Source: a gamma proteobacterium HTCC5015
GTDB lineage: Bacteria; Pseudomonadota; Gammaproteobacteria; HTCC5015
Assembly: GCA_000155715.1 (NCBI GenBank)
Contig: DS990610.1
Span: 1-64,000, forward strand
DNA length: 64,000 nucleotides
Direction of reading: 5' to 3'
A program made the translations under genes and the position numbers. Below the pieces are notes generated by a model. It had not been told where the DNA came from and searched no databases. It saw nothing but the letters and a program-made list of their open reading frames with translations. Below are positions 7,995 to 15,971 of this stretch, one piece after another (within the stretch, counting starts at the first letter, position 1; every line of letters begins with the position of its first letter).

Positions 7995-8828
7995 ATGGAA
8001 TGGCTCAAGGAACGCTTAAATAGTGCGCAGATTTTACTGGCACTCACCAATATTGGCCCACTACTCGGCGTGCTGTGGGGAGATTGGACAGCCTTTGAAG
8101 TCATCTTCCTCTACTGGTTAGAAAACGTCATCATCGGCGCCTTCGCCGTCTGCCGCATGGTGATCCGCAAGGAGTGGCTCGTCGCACTGCTGAGCCTCCC
8201 CATGGCGGCATTCTTCTGCGCTCACTACGGCATTTTCACCTTTGTCCACGGCATTTTTGTATTCGATTTGCTCGGCGGTGAACACTTTGCCCACCTGTCT
8301 CACGAAGATGTCGTCGCCATGTCACTGATTGTTCTAAGCTGGCCCGGCGTTTCAGCGGCGGCCGCTGCCATTGCCATCGCCCACGGTTTTGCCTGGCTGC
8401 GCGATCGCTTTCAAGGACTCATCGACTCGCCACAGGCCGAGATGTTCAAACCCTATAAGCGCATTATCGTCCTGCACATCGCCTTGCTCTTCGGCGCCTT
8501 TGTCGCACTCAAGACCGATCACGCCATGGGCGTTCTACTCCTTATTATTGGTTTGAAAACCGGCTTTGATTTAGTGCTCGGAGGCAACGCCAAACAACAG
8601 CGCAAGCAGAAGCTACAAAAATGGCTGGAACAACAGGCGAAACAATTAAAAAACAGTCGAAGCGCCTACATCCAATTTGAACAGCGCATCACTTACTTTG
8701 ATAACTACCACGAATTGTCACAATCCAAATACTTCCAAAAGCTTCGCCACGAAGCCATACAACAACTCGGCTCCGATGCCGTCAACGAACTCGACAAAGC
8801 ACTGGCCGAACAACTGCGCTCGGATTAA
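7995..8828 (+). CDS. DUF6498-like polytopic membrane protein
   Basis: 277 residues. About six hydrophobic segments occupy the first 200 residues, beginning with a conserved-looking WTAFEVIFLYWLENVIIG stretch and including HYGIFTFVHGIFVFDLLGG, both typical of DUF6498 proteins. The C-terminal 75 residues are cytoplasmic and charged (KQQRKQKLQKWLEQQAKQLK), possibly coiled-coil. Function of the family is unknown. An upstream in-frame TTG is less likely than the ATG at 7995. It converges on rsuA with a 15-bp gap. Confidence 0.7.
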   Translation: MEWLKERLNSAQILLALTNIGPLLGVLWGDWTAFEVIFLYWLENVIIGAFAVCRMVIRKEWLVALLSLPMAAFFCAHYGIFTFVHGIFVFDLLGGEHFAHLSHEDVVAMSLIVLSWPGVSAAAAAIAIAHGFAWLRDRFQGLIDSPQAEMFKPYKRIIVLHIALLFGAFVALKTDHAMGVLLLIIGLKTGFDLVLGGNAKQQRKQKLQKWLEQQAKQLKNSRSAYIQFEQRITYFDNYHELSQSKYFQKLRHEAIQQLGSDAVNELDKALAEQLRSD

Positions 8829-8843
8829 CAAACAGCGCACCCA

Positions 8844-9539
8844 TTACGGCCATTGAATTTCTTGCGCCGTGAGTGCTCGATACTCCCCGGGCTCCAAATC
8901 CTCATCCAGTACGATCTCGCCAACAGACGCTCGATGCAATGCCGTTACCTCATTATCCACTGCCGCAAACATGCGCTTTACCTGGTGGAACTTGCCCTCG
9001 GTAATCGTCAAACGGGCGCGGCACTCAGCGACCACATCTAACTGGGCGGGCGCAGTCGTATGATCTTCCGTCTTCAGATAAATACCCGCCTCAAAGCGCG
9101 CCGCTACCGTACTGGCAATCGGCTTGGCCGTCGTCACCCAATACACTTTGGGCACCTTGTGGCGCGGCGAACGGAGTCGCTGCGACCACTGGCCGTCGTC
9201 TGTCACCAGCAGCAACCCCGTGGTATCTAAATCGAGACGGCCCACGATATGTAACTCGTCGTGAAAAGGTTCTTCAATCAAATCCAGAGCGCCGAGATGC
9301 TCCTCAGTACTGCGGGCACTGATGCACTCTGGTGGCTTGTGCAACATAAAATAGCGGGGCTGACGCGGCTCAACCACGCGCCCCTGAACGGCAACGACAT
9401 CGCCCTCTTTTAAATGTAAGCCCGGCTTGCTCGGCACTTCATCGTTCACCGTAATCTCGCCCGCCTTGAGCAAAAATTTCACTTCTCGGCGCGTGAGCTC
9501 GGTGTTATTGCCGATATATCGATCCAAACGCAGTGCCAT
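8844..9539 (-). CDS. rsuA: 16S rRNA pseudouridine-516 synthase RsuA
   Basis: 231 residues: an N-terminal S4 RNA-binding domain (about 1-55, LTRREVKFLLKAGEITVN) then the RsuA-type catalytic domain with GRLDLDTTGLLLVTDDG, containing the catalytic Asp, and GKFHQVKRMFAAV near the end. Length matches E. coli RsuA. It isomerises U516 of 16S rRNA in small-subunit precursors. The ATG at 9539 overlaps the stop of the PhaC-like gene by one base (TAATG), so the two are translationally coupled. Confidence 0.88.
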   Translation of the reverse strand: MALRLDRYIGNNTELTRREVKFLLKAGEITVNDEVPSKPGLHLKEGDVVAVQGRVVEPRQPRYFMLHKPPECISARSTEEHLGALDLIEEPFHDELHIVGRLDLDTTGLLLVTDDGQWSQRLRSPRHKVPKVYWVTTAKPIASTVAARFEAGIYLKTEDHTTAPAQLDVVAECRARLTITEGKFHQVKRMFAAVDNEVTALHRASVGEIVLDEDLEPGEYRALTAQEIQWP

Positions 9540-10696
9540 TATGCAGACCTCGTTGACAACCATTCAGCGGCCACAGCCCACACGTCGCGCTGGGCCTTAT
9601 TGCCCATCACCACACCGGCGTGACCGCCAGGCGCAATGACAAACTGTTTATCCTGTGACGACACCAACTCCAAGCTGTGCTGGGCGGCCTCGGGCGTAAC
9701 CAGCGCGTCGCTACTGCCAGCAAACACGAGAATGGCACTGCGAATGCGATCAAAGCGCGATACTTGACCACCGATTTTGATCTGCCCTTTTGATAGATCG
9801 TTATTGATGCCGTACTTAATCACAAAGTCCTGAATGATGCCGCCCGGATAATCGAGCATATTGTTGAGAAAGTTGGAGGTTGTGGTGTGGGACTCAACAA
9901 ACTCCCTGTCCCACAAATTGACGAGTAAATCCCAATAGGTCGTTACACTACCCACTGGATTTGTCAGCTTAAACGCTAAGGCATTAAACCAACCCGGCAC
10001 TTGTAAGCGCTCGGGGTTGACCCTGTTTAAGCGAAACCGCGTGTACTTTCGGATAGCCTGCGCCGGCCCCACCAAACCGCGAATCACTCGACCACCCACG
10101 CCACCCTGCTGGCTGTCGATGGGGCTAGCGATGGTAACAAGGTTGCGAAGGTGCTGATCGTGCGCCAAGCCCGCATAAATCAGACAAAACAAACCACCCA
10201 TGCACCAGCCCATCAGACTGACCTCTTTGGCACCGCTGTGCCGGCGAACTTGAGACAGGGCTTCGCCCAGCATGTCCTGAGCATAATCCTTAATTCCGAG
10301 GTGCGTGTGCTGGCGTTCTGGTTCACCCCAGTCAATCAAGTACACCCTGTAGCCACGAGCCAAAAAGTAACGTACAAAACTGCGCTCGGGCAACAAATCA
10401 AAAATCAGAGGACTGGCGGCCAATGGCGGTACAATCACCAAGGGCACCGCATGTTGATGATCGCTGACCGCCTGAACATCTCCGCTCTCTAGCTCTATGG
10501 CCTCCTCTTCCAGCGGGGAGTAAGCGCGTACACTCATCAGGCCATCATGGTAAATCTCTTCGAACGACGTGAGCGCCGACTTGATCAGCGTCTCACTGCG
10601 AAATAAGCGATCGTAGGCGTTATTCGCCGTTTTTACGGCGCGCTGATTGAAGGCCAGAACCTGTGTCTTTATGCGTTTTTGAAGCGGTTTCAACAT
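9539..10696 (-). CDS. phaC: PhaC-like poly(3-hydroxyalkanoate) synthase / alpha/beta hydrolase
   Basis: 385 residues. The lipase-like elbow has cysteine as nucleophile, GWCMGG with Cys165, the hallmark of PHA synthases rather than esterases. The probable acid is in GSSDALVTPEAA and the His in GGHAGVVMG. Size and lack of the long N-terminal region of class I/II enzymes fit class III PhaC, which normally partners PhaE; no phaE, phaP, phaA or phaB is nearby. It may make a storage polymer or be a PhaC-like acyltransferase. Coupled to rsuA and probably co-transcribed. Confidence 0.75.
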   Translation of the reverse strand: MLKPLQKRIKTQVLAFNQRAVKTANNAYDRLFRSETLIKSALTSFEEIYHDGLMSVRAYSPLEEEAIELESGDVQAVSDHQHAVPLVIVPPLAASPLIFDLLPERSFVRYFLARGYRVYLIDWGEPERQHTHLGIKDYAQDMLGEALSQVRRHSGAKEVSLMGWCMGGLFCLIYAGLAHDQHLRNLVTIASPIDSQQGGVGGRVIRGLVGPAQAIRKYTRFRLNRVNPERLQVPGWFNALAFKLTNPVGSVTTYWDLLVNLWDREFVESHTTTSNFLNNMLDYPGGIIQDFVIKYGINNDLSKGQIKIGGQVSRFDRIRSAILVFAGSSDALVTPEAAQHSLELVSSQDKQFVIAPGGHAGVVMGNKAQRDVWAVAAEWLSTRSA

Positions 10697-10713
10697 AGTA
10701 GATTGCGATTGAT

Positions 10714-11505
10714 TTAACTCACTAACTTTTCAACAGCCTTCGCCGCAGCGGCAAACCCTACCGTGGCAGTCACCATTGTCGAGGCGCCGAAACCGCCCGC
10801 ACAGTCCAGTCGCACGCCCTCTCGCATCGCGCTTTTACTTTGGCACACACTGCCATCGGGCTGGGGGTAGCGCATTTGCTCTTTAGAGTGCACACAGGGG
10901 ACGGAAAAATGTCGCTTGGGATTTGTAGAAAACCCGTGGTGGCGGCGAAGAATACCTCGCACCTTTGCCGCCAGCGGATCGTTGGTGGTGCGATTTAAAT
11001 CCGTGATAACGATTTTCGTGGGATCAATTTGGCCACCCGCCGCCCCCGTGGTCACAACACCGATTTTTAAATACTTACACCACGAAATGAGACGCGCCTT
11101 GTGGCCCGCACTGTCAATTGCATCAATCACATAATCCATATCCTTGTGAATCAAATCGCGCACGGTTTTATCGGTTAAAAATCGATGTTCCTCGTGGACA
11201 ATACAAGCGGGGTTGATCGCCTTTAAACGCTCGGCCATGACACGGATCTTAGGCTGACCCACGGTGTGCTGCAGCGCGTGAATTTGTCGATTGCTATTGG
11301 TGATACAAATATCGTCAAGATCAATCAATGTCACCGTGCCAACGCCACTGCGCACCAGCGCTTCAGCCGCCCACGACCCAACGCCGCCAATGCCCACCAC
11401 CGCCACATGGGCCCGCGCTAAGCGCTCGGCGCCTCGCACGCCGTACAAACGCGCAATGCCACCAAAGCGATCCGCATCGAATGAGGCTATTTCAGAATCT
11501 AGCAT
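10714..11505 (-). CDS. tcdA: tRNA threonylcarbamoyladenosine dehydratase TcdA (CsdL)
   Basis: 263 residues with a ThiF/MoeB/E1-like fold: ATP-binding VAVVGIGGVGSWAAEALVRS near residues 34-53, then DLDDICITNSNRQ, and the TcdA-typical C-terminal region SVPCVHSKEQMRYPQPDGS. TcdA uses ATP to cyclise t6A37 to ct6A37 in tRNAs. The usual sulfur-acceptor partners csdA/csdE are not adjacent. Confidence 0.9.
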   Translation of the reverse strand: MLDSEIASFDADRFGGIARLYGVRGAERLARAHVAVVGIGGVGSWAAEALVRSGVGTVTLIDLDDICITNSNRQIHALQHTVGQPKIRVMAERLKAINPACIVHEEHRFLTDKTVRDLIHKDMDYVIDAIDSAGHKARLISWCKYLKIGVVTTGAAGGQIDPTKIVITDLNRTTNDPLAAKVRGILRRHHGFSTNPKRHFSVPCVHSKEQMRYPQPDGSVCQSKSAMREGVRLDCAGGFGASTMVTATVGFAAAAKAVEKLVS

Positions 11506-11610
11506 GGGCTGATTATAACGGCTTTGCCTGTTCGCCGCTGTGCCGTGAACCGCTTTTCATCAACACAGCCTGTGCTAAATTGGGCGGACTGAAAAACAAT
11601 GGAGCTCACT

Positions 11611-11943
11611 ATGATCAAACGCCTGATGAAAAGTACCGCGCTATTATGGCTCATAACGGCGTCTGCACTGAGCTATGCGGACACCATTTGGATCGATGTT
11701 CGCACTGAGGCCGAGCACCATATTGACCATATCGATGGCGATATGCGTATCACGCACACTCAAATTGTGTCGGGTGTGGAGCAGCATTTTCCAGACAGAG
11801 AGAGCGACATTCATCTCTATTGCCGCAGCGGCAACCGCGCAGGCAAAGCCAAGGCCGCCCTTGAGGAGGCGGGGTATCGCAACATTAGCAACGCGGGAAG
11901 CATTGACGATGCCCGACAGCAGCGAGGGCTGTCATCCGACTAG
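11611..11943 (+). CDS. Periplasmic rhodanese-like sulfurtransferase (PspE type)
   Basis: 110 residues: a signal peptide (MIKRLMKSTALLWLITASAL, cut near SYA-D), then a single rhodanese domain with WIDVRTEAEHHIDHIDG and the active-site loop LYCRSGNRAGKA carrying the catalytic Cys. This matches small exported PspE-type thiosulfate sulfurtransferases. The ATG at 11611 has a GGAG site 7 bases upstream, preferred over an ATG at 11599. A MITE-like element begins 8 bases after the stop. Confidence 0.8.
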   Translation: MIKRLMKSTALLWLITASALSYADTIWIDVRTEAEHHIDHIDGDMRITHTQIVSGVEQHFPDRESDIHLYCRSGNRAGKAKAALEEAGYRNISNAGSIDDARQQRGLSSD

Positions 11944-11950
11944 CGTCGCG

Positions 11951-12221
11951 CTAGGGCCTGTTAACACAAATTTTATGATCTCTGCTGGAAGCCATTTTCC
12001 TGCCCAGCAAGGCAGAAGGCGTGCCGTGTAGTATATCTACACAAACAACGGATAACGCAGCTGGGCGGAAAATCGCTCCAGCCCTTCGGGTTGTGGCTAA
12101 AAAAGCGCCACTCATCGTTGCTCGTCGCTCATTTGGATTCACCAAACCACGCTCCTTGCGCCTTGATTGGCGCTTTTTTAGTCACAACAGTGACCATCAA
12201 ATTTGTGGTAACAGGCCCTAG
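11951..12221. mobile_element. MITE-like element, copy 1 (271 bp)
   Basis: Bounded by CTAG on both sides, with 23-bp terminal inverted repeats beginning CTAGGGCCTGTTAACA; the right arm has one mismatch (GTGGTAACA). Inside are two more nested inverted repeats: ATTTTCC..GCCCAGC against GCTGGGCGGAAAAT, and GTGGCTAAAAAAGCGCCA against TGGCGCTTTTTTAGTCAC. A small hairpin GTGTAG-TATAT-CTACAC sits at 12026-12042. The same 271 bp recurs in the same orientation at 56181 with 6 differences. It encodes no plausible protein. CTAG or TA could be the target duplication. The mobilising transposase is not in the window. Confidence 0.8.
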
Positions 12222-12224
12222 GCA

Positions 12225-12253
12225 CAAAAAACCTGCCCGAGGGCAGGTTTTTA
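12225..12253. terminator. Bidirectional Rho-independent terminator
   Basis: Stem CCTGCCC-GA-GGGCAGG (three-base GAG loop in the alternative pairing) flanked by A6 on the left and T5 on the right, so it works on both strands. It mainly serves the acyl-CoA-binding protein gene, which ends 62 bases to the right on the minus strand. Confidence 0.85.
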
Positions 12254-12314
12254 GTTTGGCCAGCCGCCAATATCGGCTGACGACACATCCAGTGAACCAG
12301 TGAGCTGAGCCGAC

Positions 12315-12587
12315 TTAGCTAAGCTTGGCTTCCAACTCGTTCACTTTATCGATGTATTTTTGCATGGCGTCGTCTGAAGACATGCCTTTGAGGTCTTCCC
12401 AGGCTTTCCACTTAGCCTTGCCAATCAGGTCGAAAGCGCCAGGCTTCTTGCCGTTTACATCACCCTCTGATGCCTGCTTAAACAGCGAGTACATCTCGAG
12501 TTTAAGATCGTTAGAGGGTTTGAAATCACCTTCAGCGGTTTGTACTTTTTGAACCGCTGCATCAAATTCAGCTTTCAGATCAGACAT
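12315..12587 (-). CDS. Acyl-CoA-binding protein (ACBP)
   Basis: 90 residues, the exact size of classic ACBP. The family signature is clear: LKLEMYSLFKQASEGDV, then KPGAFDLIGKAKWKAWEDLK and MSSDDAMQKYIDKV. It binds medium- to long-chain acyl-CoA esters in the cytosol as a carrier and buffer. ACBPs are patchily distributed in bacteria, mostly in marine and lipid-using Proteobacteria. Monocistronic with its own terminator; a good ribosome site (AGGAAA) precedes the ATG. Confidence 0.93.
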   Translation of the reverse strand: MSDLKAEFDAAVQKVQTAEGDFKPSNDLKLEMYSLFKQASEGDVNGKKPGAFDLIGKAKWKAWEDLKGMSSDDAMQKYIDKVNELEAKLS

Positions 12588-12729
12588 TTGATTTCCTCTT
12601 TTTCTGATTCATCACAAATTATGTGCGCTCAATTCTAGCAGTTTGCCGTGCTGAGGGCAGTGTTTTTGCACAGCGGCAACCCCAATGCAGACGACAGCGT
12701 GTATGTTCTAGTGTCGTCAGCCGTGCCAG

Positions 12730-13305
12730 CTAAGTTAACTCGATAAGCTCGTCGATCATTCGCAGCGTCAGCCCCCAAATGCGGTATTCACCATACCAGT
12801 AGCACGGCAAGGTGACACCGACGCCCCGACGCTCCCAGCGCATGGTGTCGCGGTTGTCGTGATCGGCAAAAAAGGGCAGCGGCACCCACACCGTATCGGC
12901 CACTTCGTGGTTCAGTACCAAGCTGGGATCCCCCTGCTGGCGAAACACATAAGGCGAGACCACCATGGGTTTTCGCGTGCCGTGGGCCAGCGTCATCACA
13001 TCGGACAAACGGCCGATATAGTCGCGCTGAACGAGGCGCAAGCCGATCTCCTCATGCGTTTCGCGCATGGCCGTGGCACGCACATTGTGATCCCCCGTCT
13101 CAACTCGACCACCGGGAAAAGCCATATGCCCCGACCAGCGATCACCTCGGCGCTGAGCGCGCTTGATCAACAAAACTTCGAGTTCACGGTCGCGATCGCG
13201 AACAATACTTGCCACCGAAGAGCGCACCATAAAACGGCGAAGCAGCCGCGTATTGGCTCGACGGCGGCGCAGTTTGTGTTCAAGGGTGGCTAGCGAGCTA
13301 TGCAT
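12730..13305 (-). CDS. Nudix hydrolase, CoA pyrophosphatase-like (NudL type)
   Basis: 191 residues. The Nudix box lies near 66-90 (GGRVETGD...AMRETHEEIGL), with the GX5E Glu replaced by Asp, as seen in some CoA-type Nudix proteins. A preceding RSSVASIVRDRDRELEVLLIKRAQR and the GDRWSGHMAFPGG segment resemble the CoA/acyl-CoA pyrophosphatase subgroup. It probably cleaves CoA or nucleotide diphosphates. Stands alone between the ACBP gene and purC. Confidence 0.75.
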   Translation of the reverse strand: MHSSLATLEHKLRRRRANTRLLRRFMVRSSVASIVRDRDRELEVLLIKRAQRRGDRWSGHMAFPGGRVETGDHNVRATAMRETHEEIGLRLVQRDYIGRLSDVMTLAHGTRKPMVVSPYVFRQQGDPSLVLNHEVADTVWVPLPFFADHDNRDTMRWERRGVGVTLPCYWYGEYRIWGLTLRMIDELIELT

Positions 13306-13345
13306 TTTGGCATTTCACTCCGTGCGTCATAAGCCTTTAGCGTAC

Positions 13346-13351
13346 TATAAT
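13346..13351 (+). promoter_or_regulatory. Possible purC -10 box
   Basis: A perfect TATAAT hexamer 58 bases upstream of the purC start. No good -35 hexamer is seen 16-18 bases before it, so this is a weak promoter call. No PurR-like palindrome was recognised. Confidence 0.35.
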
Positions 13352-13409
13352 TGGCTCCTTTGCGTCCGCGCCAAATGTTCTAACCCCACTGTTCTAATGA
13401 GTTCACACC

Positions 13410-14291
13410 ATGAGCGATGCACTGTACGAAAGCCAAATTCAGAGCCTGCCATTGATTGCCAAAGGCAAGGTTCGCGACATCTATCAAGCGGACGAAGACC
13501 ACCTGCTGATCGTCACCAGCGACCGAATCTCGGCCTTTGATGTGATTTTGCCCCAAGCCGTTCCCGGTAAGGGTCGCACACTCACCGAAGTCGCCCGCTT
13601 TTGGTTTGAACGCAGCGAACACATTGTCCCCAACCACCTGTCGAACCGCCCGCTGTCGGACTATCTCAGCGAGGAGGAGATACAACACCTCGGTGGGCGC
13701 GGCATGCTGGTAAAAAAACTCAACGCCCTGCCGATCGAGGCGGTCGTTCGCGGCTATATCATTGGCTCTGGCTGGAAAGACTACCAAGCCACCGGCGCGA
13801 TTTGCGGCATCGAGTTACCCGAGGGGCTGCAACTGGCCGAGCAACTGCCCGACGTGATTTTCACCCCCGCCACTAAAGCGGAGGTCGGCGACCACGACGA
13901 GAACATTAGCTTCGATCGCGCCGCCGATTTAGTCGGTCCCGAACTGGCTGAACAGGTGCGCGACGTGAGTATTCGCCTCTACCGCGAGGCAGCCGAGTAC
14001 GCCCGAGAGCGCGGCATTATTATCGCCGACACCAAGTTTGAATTTGGCCTCGACGACCAGCGCCAACTGGTCTTGATTGACGAGGCCCTGACCCCCGACT
14101 CCTCTCGCTTTTGGCCAGCGGACGAGTACCGTGTGGGCATCAGCCCACCGAGTTTTGATAAACAATATGTGCGCGACTATCTAGAAACGCTAGACTGGGA
14201 CAAAACCGCGCCCGGCCCCGAACTGCCCGAATCGGTATTAGAGGGCACCGCCGCGCGCTACCGCGAAGCCGCCGAGCGACTCACCCAATAG
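13410..14291 (+). CDS. purC: SAICAR synthetase (phosphoribosylaminoimidazole-succinocarboxamide synthase)
   Basis: 293 residues, the longer PurC form. Motifs: [11 protein letters not shown] (P-loop-like ATP site) near residue 17, [12 protein letters not shown] near 37, [14 protein letters not shown] near 111, [13 protein letters not shown] near 200, and [14 protein letters not shown] near 222. It joins CAIR and aspartate in purine biosynthesis. dapF follows 4 bases after the stop, so purC, dapF and the DUF484 gene are probably one transcript. Confidence 0.96.
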   Translation: MSDALYESQIQSLPLIAKGKVRDIYQADEDHLLIVTSDRISAFDVILPQAVPGKGRTLTEVARFWFERSEHIVPNHLSNRPLSDYLSEEEIQHLGGRGMLVKKLNALPIEAVVRGYIIGSGWKDYQATGAICGIELPEGLQLAEQLPDVIFTPATKAEVGDHDENISFDRAADLVGPELAEQVRDVSIRLYREAAEYARERGIIIADTKFEFGLDDQRQLVLIDEALTPDSSRFWPADEYRVGISPPSFDKQYVRDYLETLDWDKTAPGPELPESVLEGTAARYREAAERLTQ

Positions 14292-14295
14292 AACC

Positions 14296-15141
14296 ATGAC
14301 ATTCACTTTCAGCAAAATGCACGGCCTTGGCAACGACTTCGTCGTTATCGACGCCATTCGCCAACAGGTCGAACTCAGCCCCGATCAGGTGCGCCGTATC
14401 GCGGATCGTCGTTTTGGCGTGGGCTGCGACCAGCTGTTATTGGTCGAGCGCCCAGAGAGCAAAAGCGCCGATTTTCGCTATCGCATTTACAACGCCGACG
14501 GCAGTGAAGTCGAACAGTGTGGCAATGGGGCGCGCTGCTTTGGTCGCTTTGTGGTGGATCAGGGGCTCGCCGACGCCAGCTGCGCGTCTCTCAAAATAGA
14601 AACGCTGGGCGGCCCCATTGAGATTCAACTGCTCGATGGCCATCAGGTGCAGGTGGATATGGGCGTGCCGCGCTTCGACCCTAGCGCCCTGCCCTTTGAA
14701 GCCGACGCCGAAGCGGCTCACTACGCGCTCGACACCGCAGGCCAGCTGCTCGATATCGGCGCGGTCTCCATGGGCAATCCCCACGCCGTGCTGTGGGTCG
14801 ACGAAATTCAAGAGGCGCCCGTCGCCGAGCTCGGCCCGGCGATAGAGAGCCACCCGCGCTTTCCACAGCGCGTTAATGCGGGTTTTGCGCAATGCCTGAG
14901 CCGCTCAGAAATCCATCTTCGGGTCTATGAGCGCGGCGCGGGGGAAACCCTCGCCTGTGGTACGGGCGCCTGCGCGGCGGTCGCCGTTGGCATTCGCCAA
15001 GGCAAACTCGATCGCGAGGTCACAGTTCACCTGCCCGGTGGCGACCTCAACATCTACTGGCCCGACGACGACCAATCGCTGATGATGACGGGCGACGCCA
15101 TCACCGTCTTTGAAGGCACTATCGATCTCTCTTCTTTTTAA
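14296..15141 (+). CDS. dapF: Diaminopimelate epimerase
   Basis: 281 residues. The two catalytic cysteines are visible in [13 protein letters not shown] (near residue 75) and [16 protein letters not shown] (near 217). The start [13 protein letters not shown] is also typical. It converts LL- to meso-diaminopimelate for lysine and peptidoglycan. In Pseudomonas-type genomes dapF is followed by DUF484 and xerC; here xerC is 41 kb away. Confidence 0.97.
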   Translation: MTFTFSKMHGLGNDFVVIDAIRQQVELSPDQVRRIADRRFGVGCDQLLLVERPESKSADFRYRIYNADGSEVEQCGNGARCFGRFVVDQGLADASCASLKIETLGGPIEIQLLDGHQVQVDMGVPRFDPSALPFEADAEAAHYALDTAGQLLDIGAVSMGNPHAVLWVDEIQEAPVAELGPAIESHPRFPQRVNAGFAQCLSRSEIHLRVYERGAGETLACGTGACAAVAVGIRQGKLDREVTVHLPGGDLNIYWPDDDQSLMMTGDAITVFEGTIDLSSF

Positions 15142-15161
15142 ATAAAACGCTACGAAACGCT

Positions 15162-15842
15162 ATGACATCGGATTCAGACAATAAAACGGCTACCACACTC
15201 GATGACAAAACTGTCGCCAGCTACTTAAAAGACCACCCCGACTTTTTCGACAAGCACCTCGACTTGCTGGCATTACTGCGCGTCCCCCACCCCAGCGGCG
15301 ACGCCATCTCGCTGGTTGAGCGACAAATCGACTTGCTTCGTCAACAAAACCGCGGCCTCGAAGACAAGTTAATGGAACTGGTTAACATCGCCCGCGACAA
15401 CCAGCGCGTCACAGACCATCTACACACCTTGGCCAAGGAGCTCGTTGAAGCTGACTCACTCAGCGATGCGGTCACAGCCACTCGCGACGTACTGCGCGAG
15501 CAATTTGGTCTAGAGGTCGCTCAACTGCACTTCTACGAGGGGGTTAGCAACCATACCGAGGCGACTATTAGCCAGAACCAACGCATTGCCCACTTCGGTG
15601 AAATCTCTCAAGAGCGGCGTCCAATCTGTGGCCACGTTACGCCCCAGCAGCGGGATATCGTTTTTGGTGAAGAGCGCTTTCAAGTTAAATCCGCCGCGCT
15701 GGTGCCCCTCTACCAAGGTGAAAACATTGGCATCCTGGCGTTAGGTAGCAGCGACGAAGCGCGCTTCCACCCCTCGATGGGCGTGTTCTTTCTCAGCCAA
15801 CTCAGCGCATTGGTGTCGAGCTCTATCGCGCGTCACTTGTAA
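15162..15842 (+). CDS. DUF484 family protein (GAF-like)
   Basis: 226 residues. N-terminal VASYLKDHPDFFDKHLDLLALLRVPH and SLVERQIDLLRQQNRGLEDKL (helical, probable coiled coil, to about residue 85), then a GAF-like domain ending LVPLYQGENIGILALGSSDEARF. This is the standard DUF484 architecture. Its conserved place between dapF and xerC suggests a cell-envelope or chromosome role, but no function is proven. Here the xerC partner is missing downstream. Confidence 0.9.
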   Translation: MTSDSDNKTATTLDDKTVASYLKDHPDFFDKHLDLLALLRVPHPSGDAISLVERQIDLLRQQNRGLEDKLMELVNIARDNQRVTDHLHTLAKELVEADSLSDAVTATRDVLREQFGLEVAQLHFYEGVSNHTEATISQNQRIAHFGEISQERRPICGHVTPQQRDIVFGEERFQVKSAALVPLYQGENIGILALGSSDEARFHPSMGVFFLSQLSALVSSSIARHL

Positions 15843-15902
15843 GGCGTCACCCGTCGACTTTTCACTACCTTGTATCGCAAATACCCATACATCGCGCTTG
15901 AA

Positions 15903-15948
15903 ACGCAGTGTGAAAGGCACACTGCGTCGTATAGTCTGCCCTAGGGCA
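15903..15948. promoter_or_regulatory. Hairpin plus palindrome upstream of the GGDEF gene
   Basis: A perfect 10-bp stem ACGCAGTGTG/CACACTGCGT (15903-15927) is followed by the 12-bp palindrome TGCCCTAGGGCA (15937-15948), 24 bases before the diguanylate cyclase start. The stem lacks a T-run, so it is a weak terminator candidate for purC-dapF-DUF484. The palindrome could be an operator. Confidence 0.4.
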
Positions 15949-15971
15949 CAACTATAACGACAGGAGGCGCA

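Noticed and set aside
11951..12145. Open frames inside the MITE copies (e.g. 11951-12145, 12021-12221, 56181-56375, 56251-56451)
   Set aside because: They are nearly identical translations of a structured repeat, lack ribosome sites and cross its inverted repeats.
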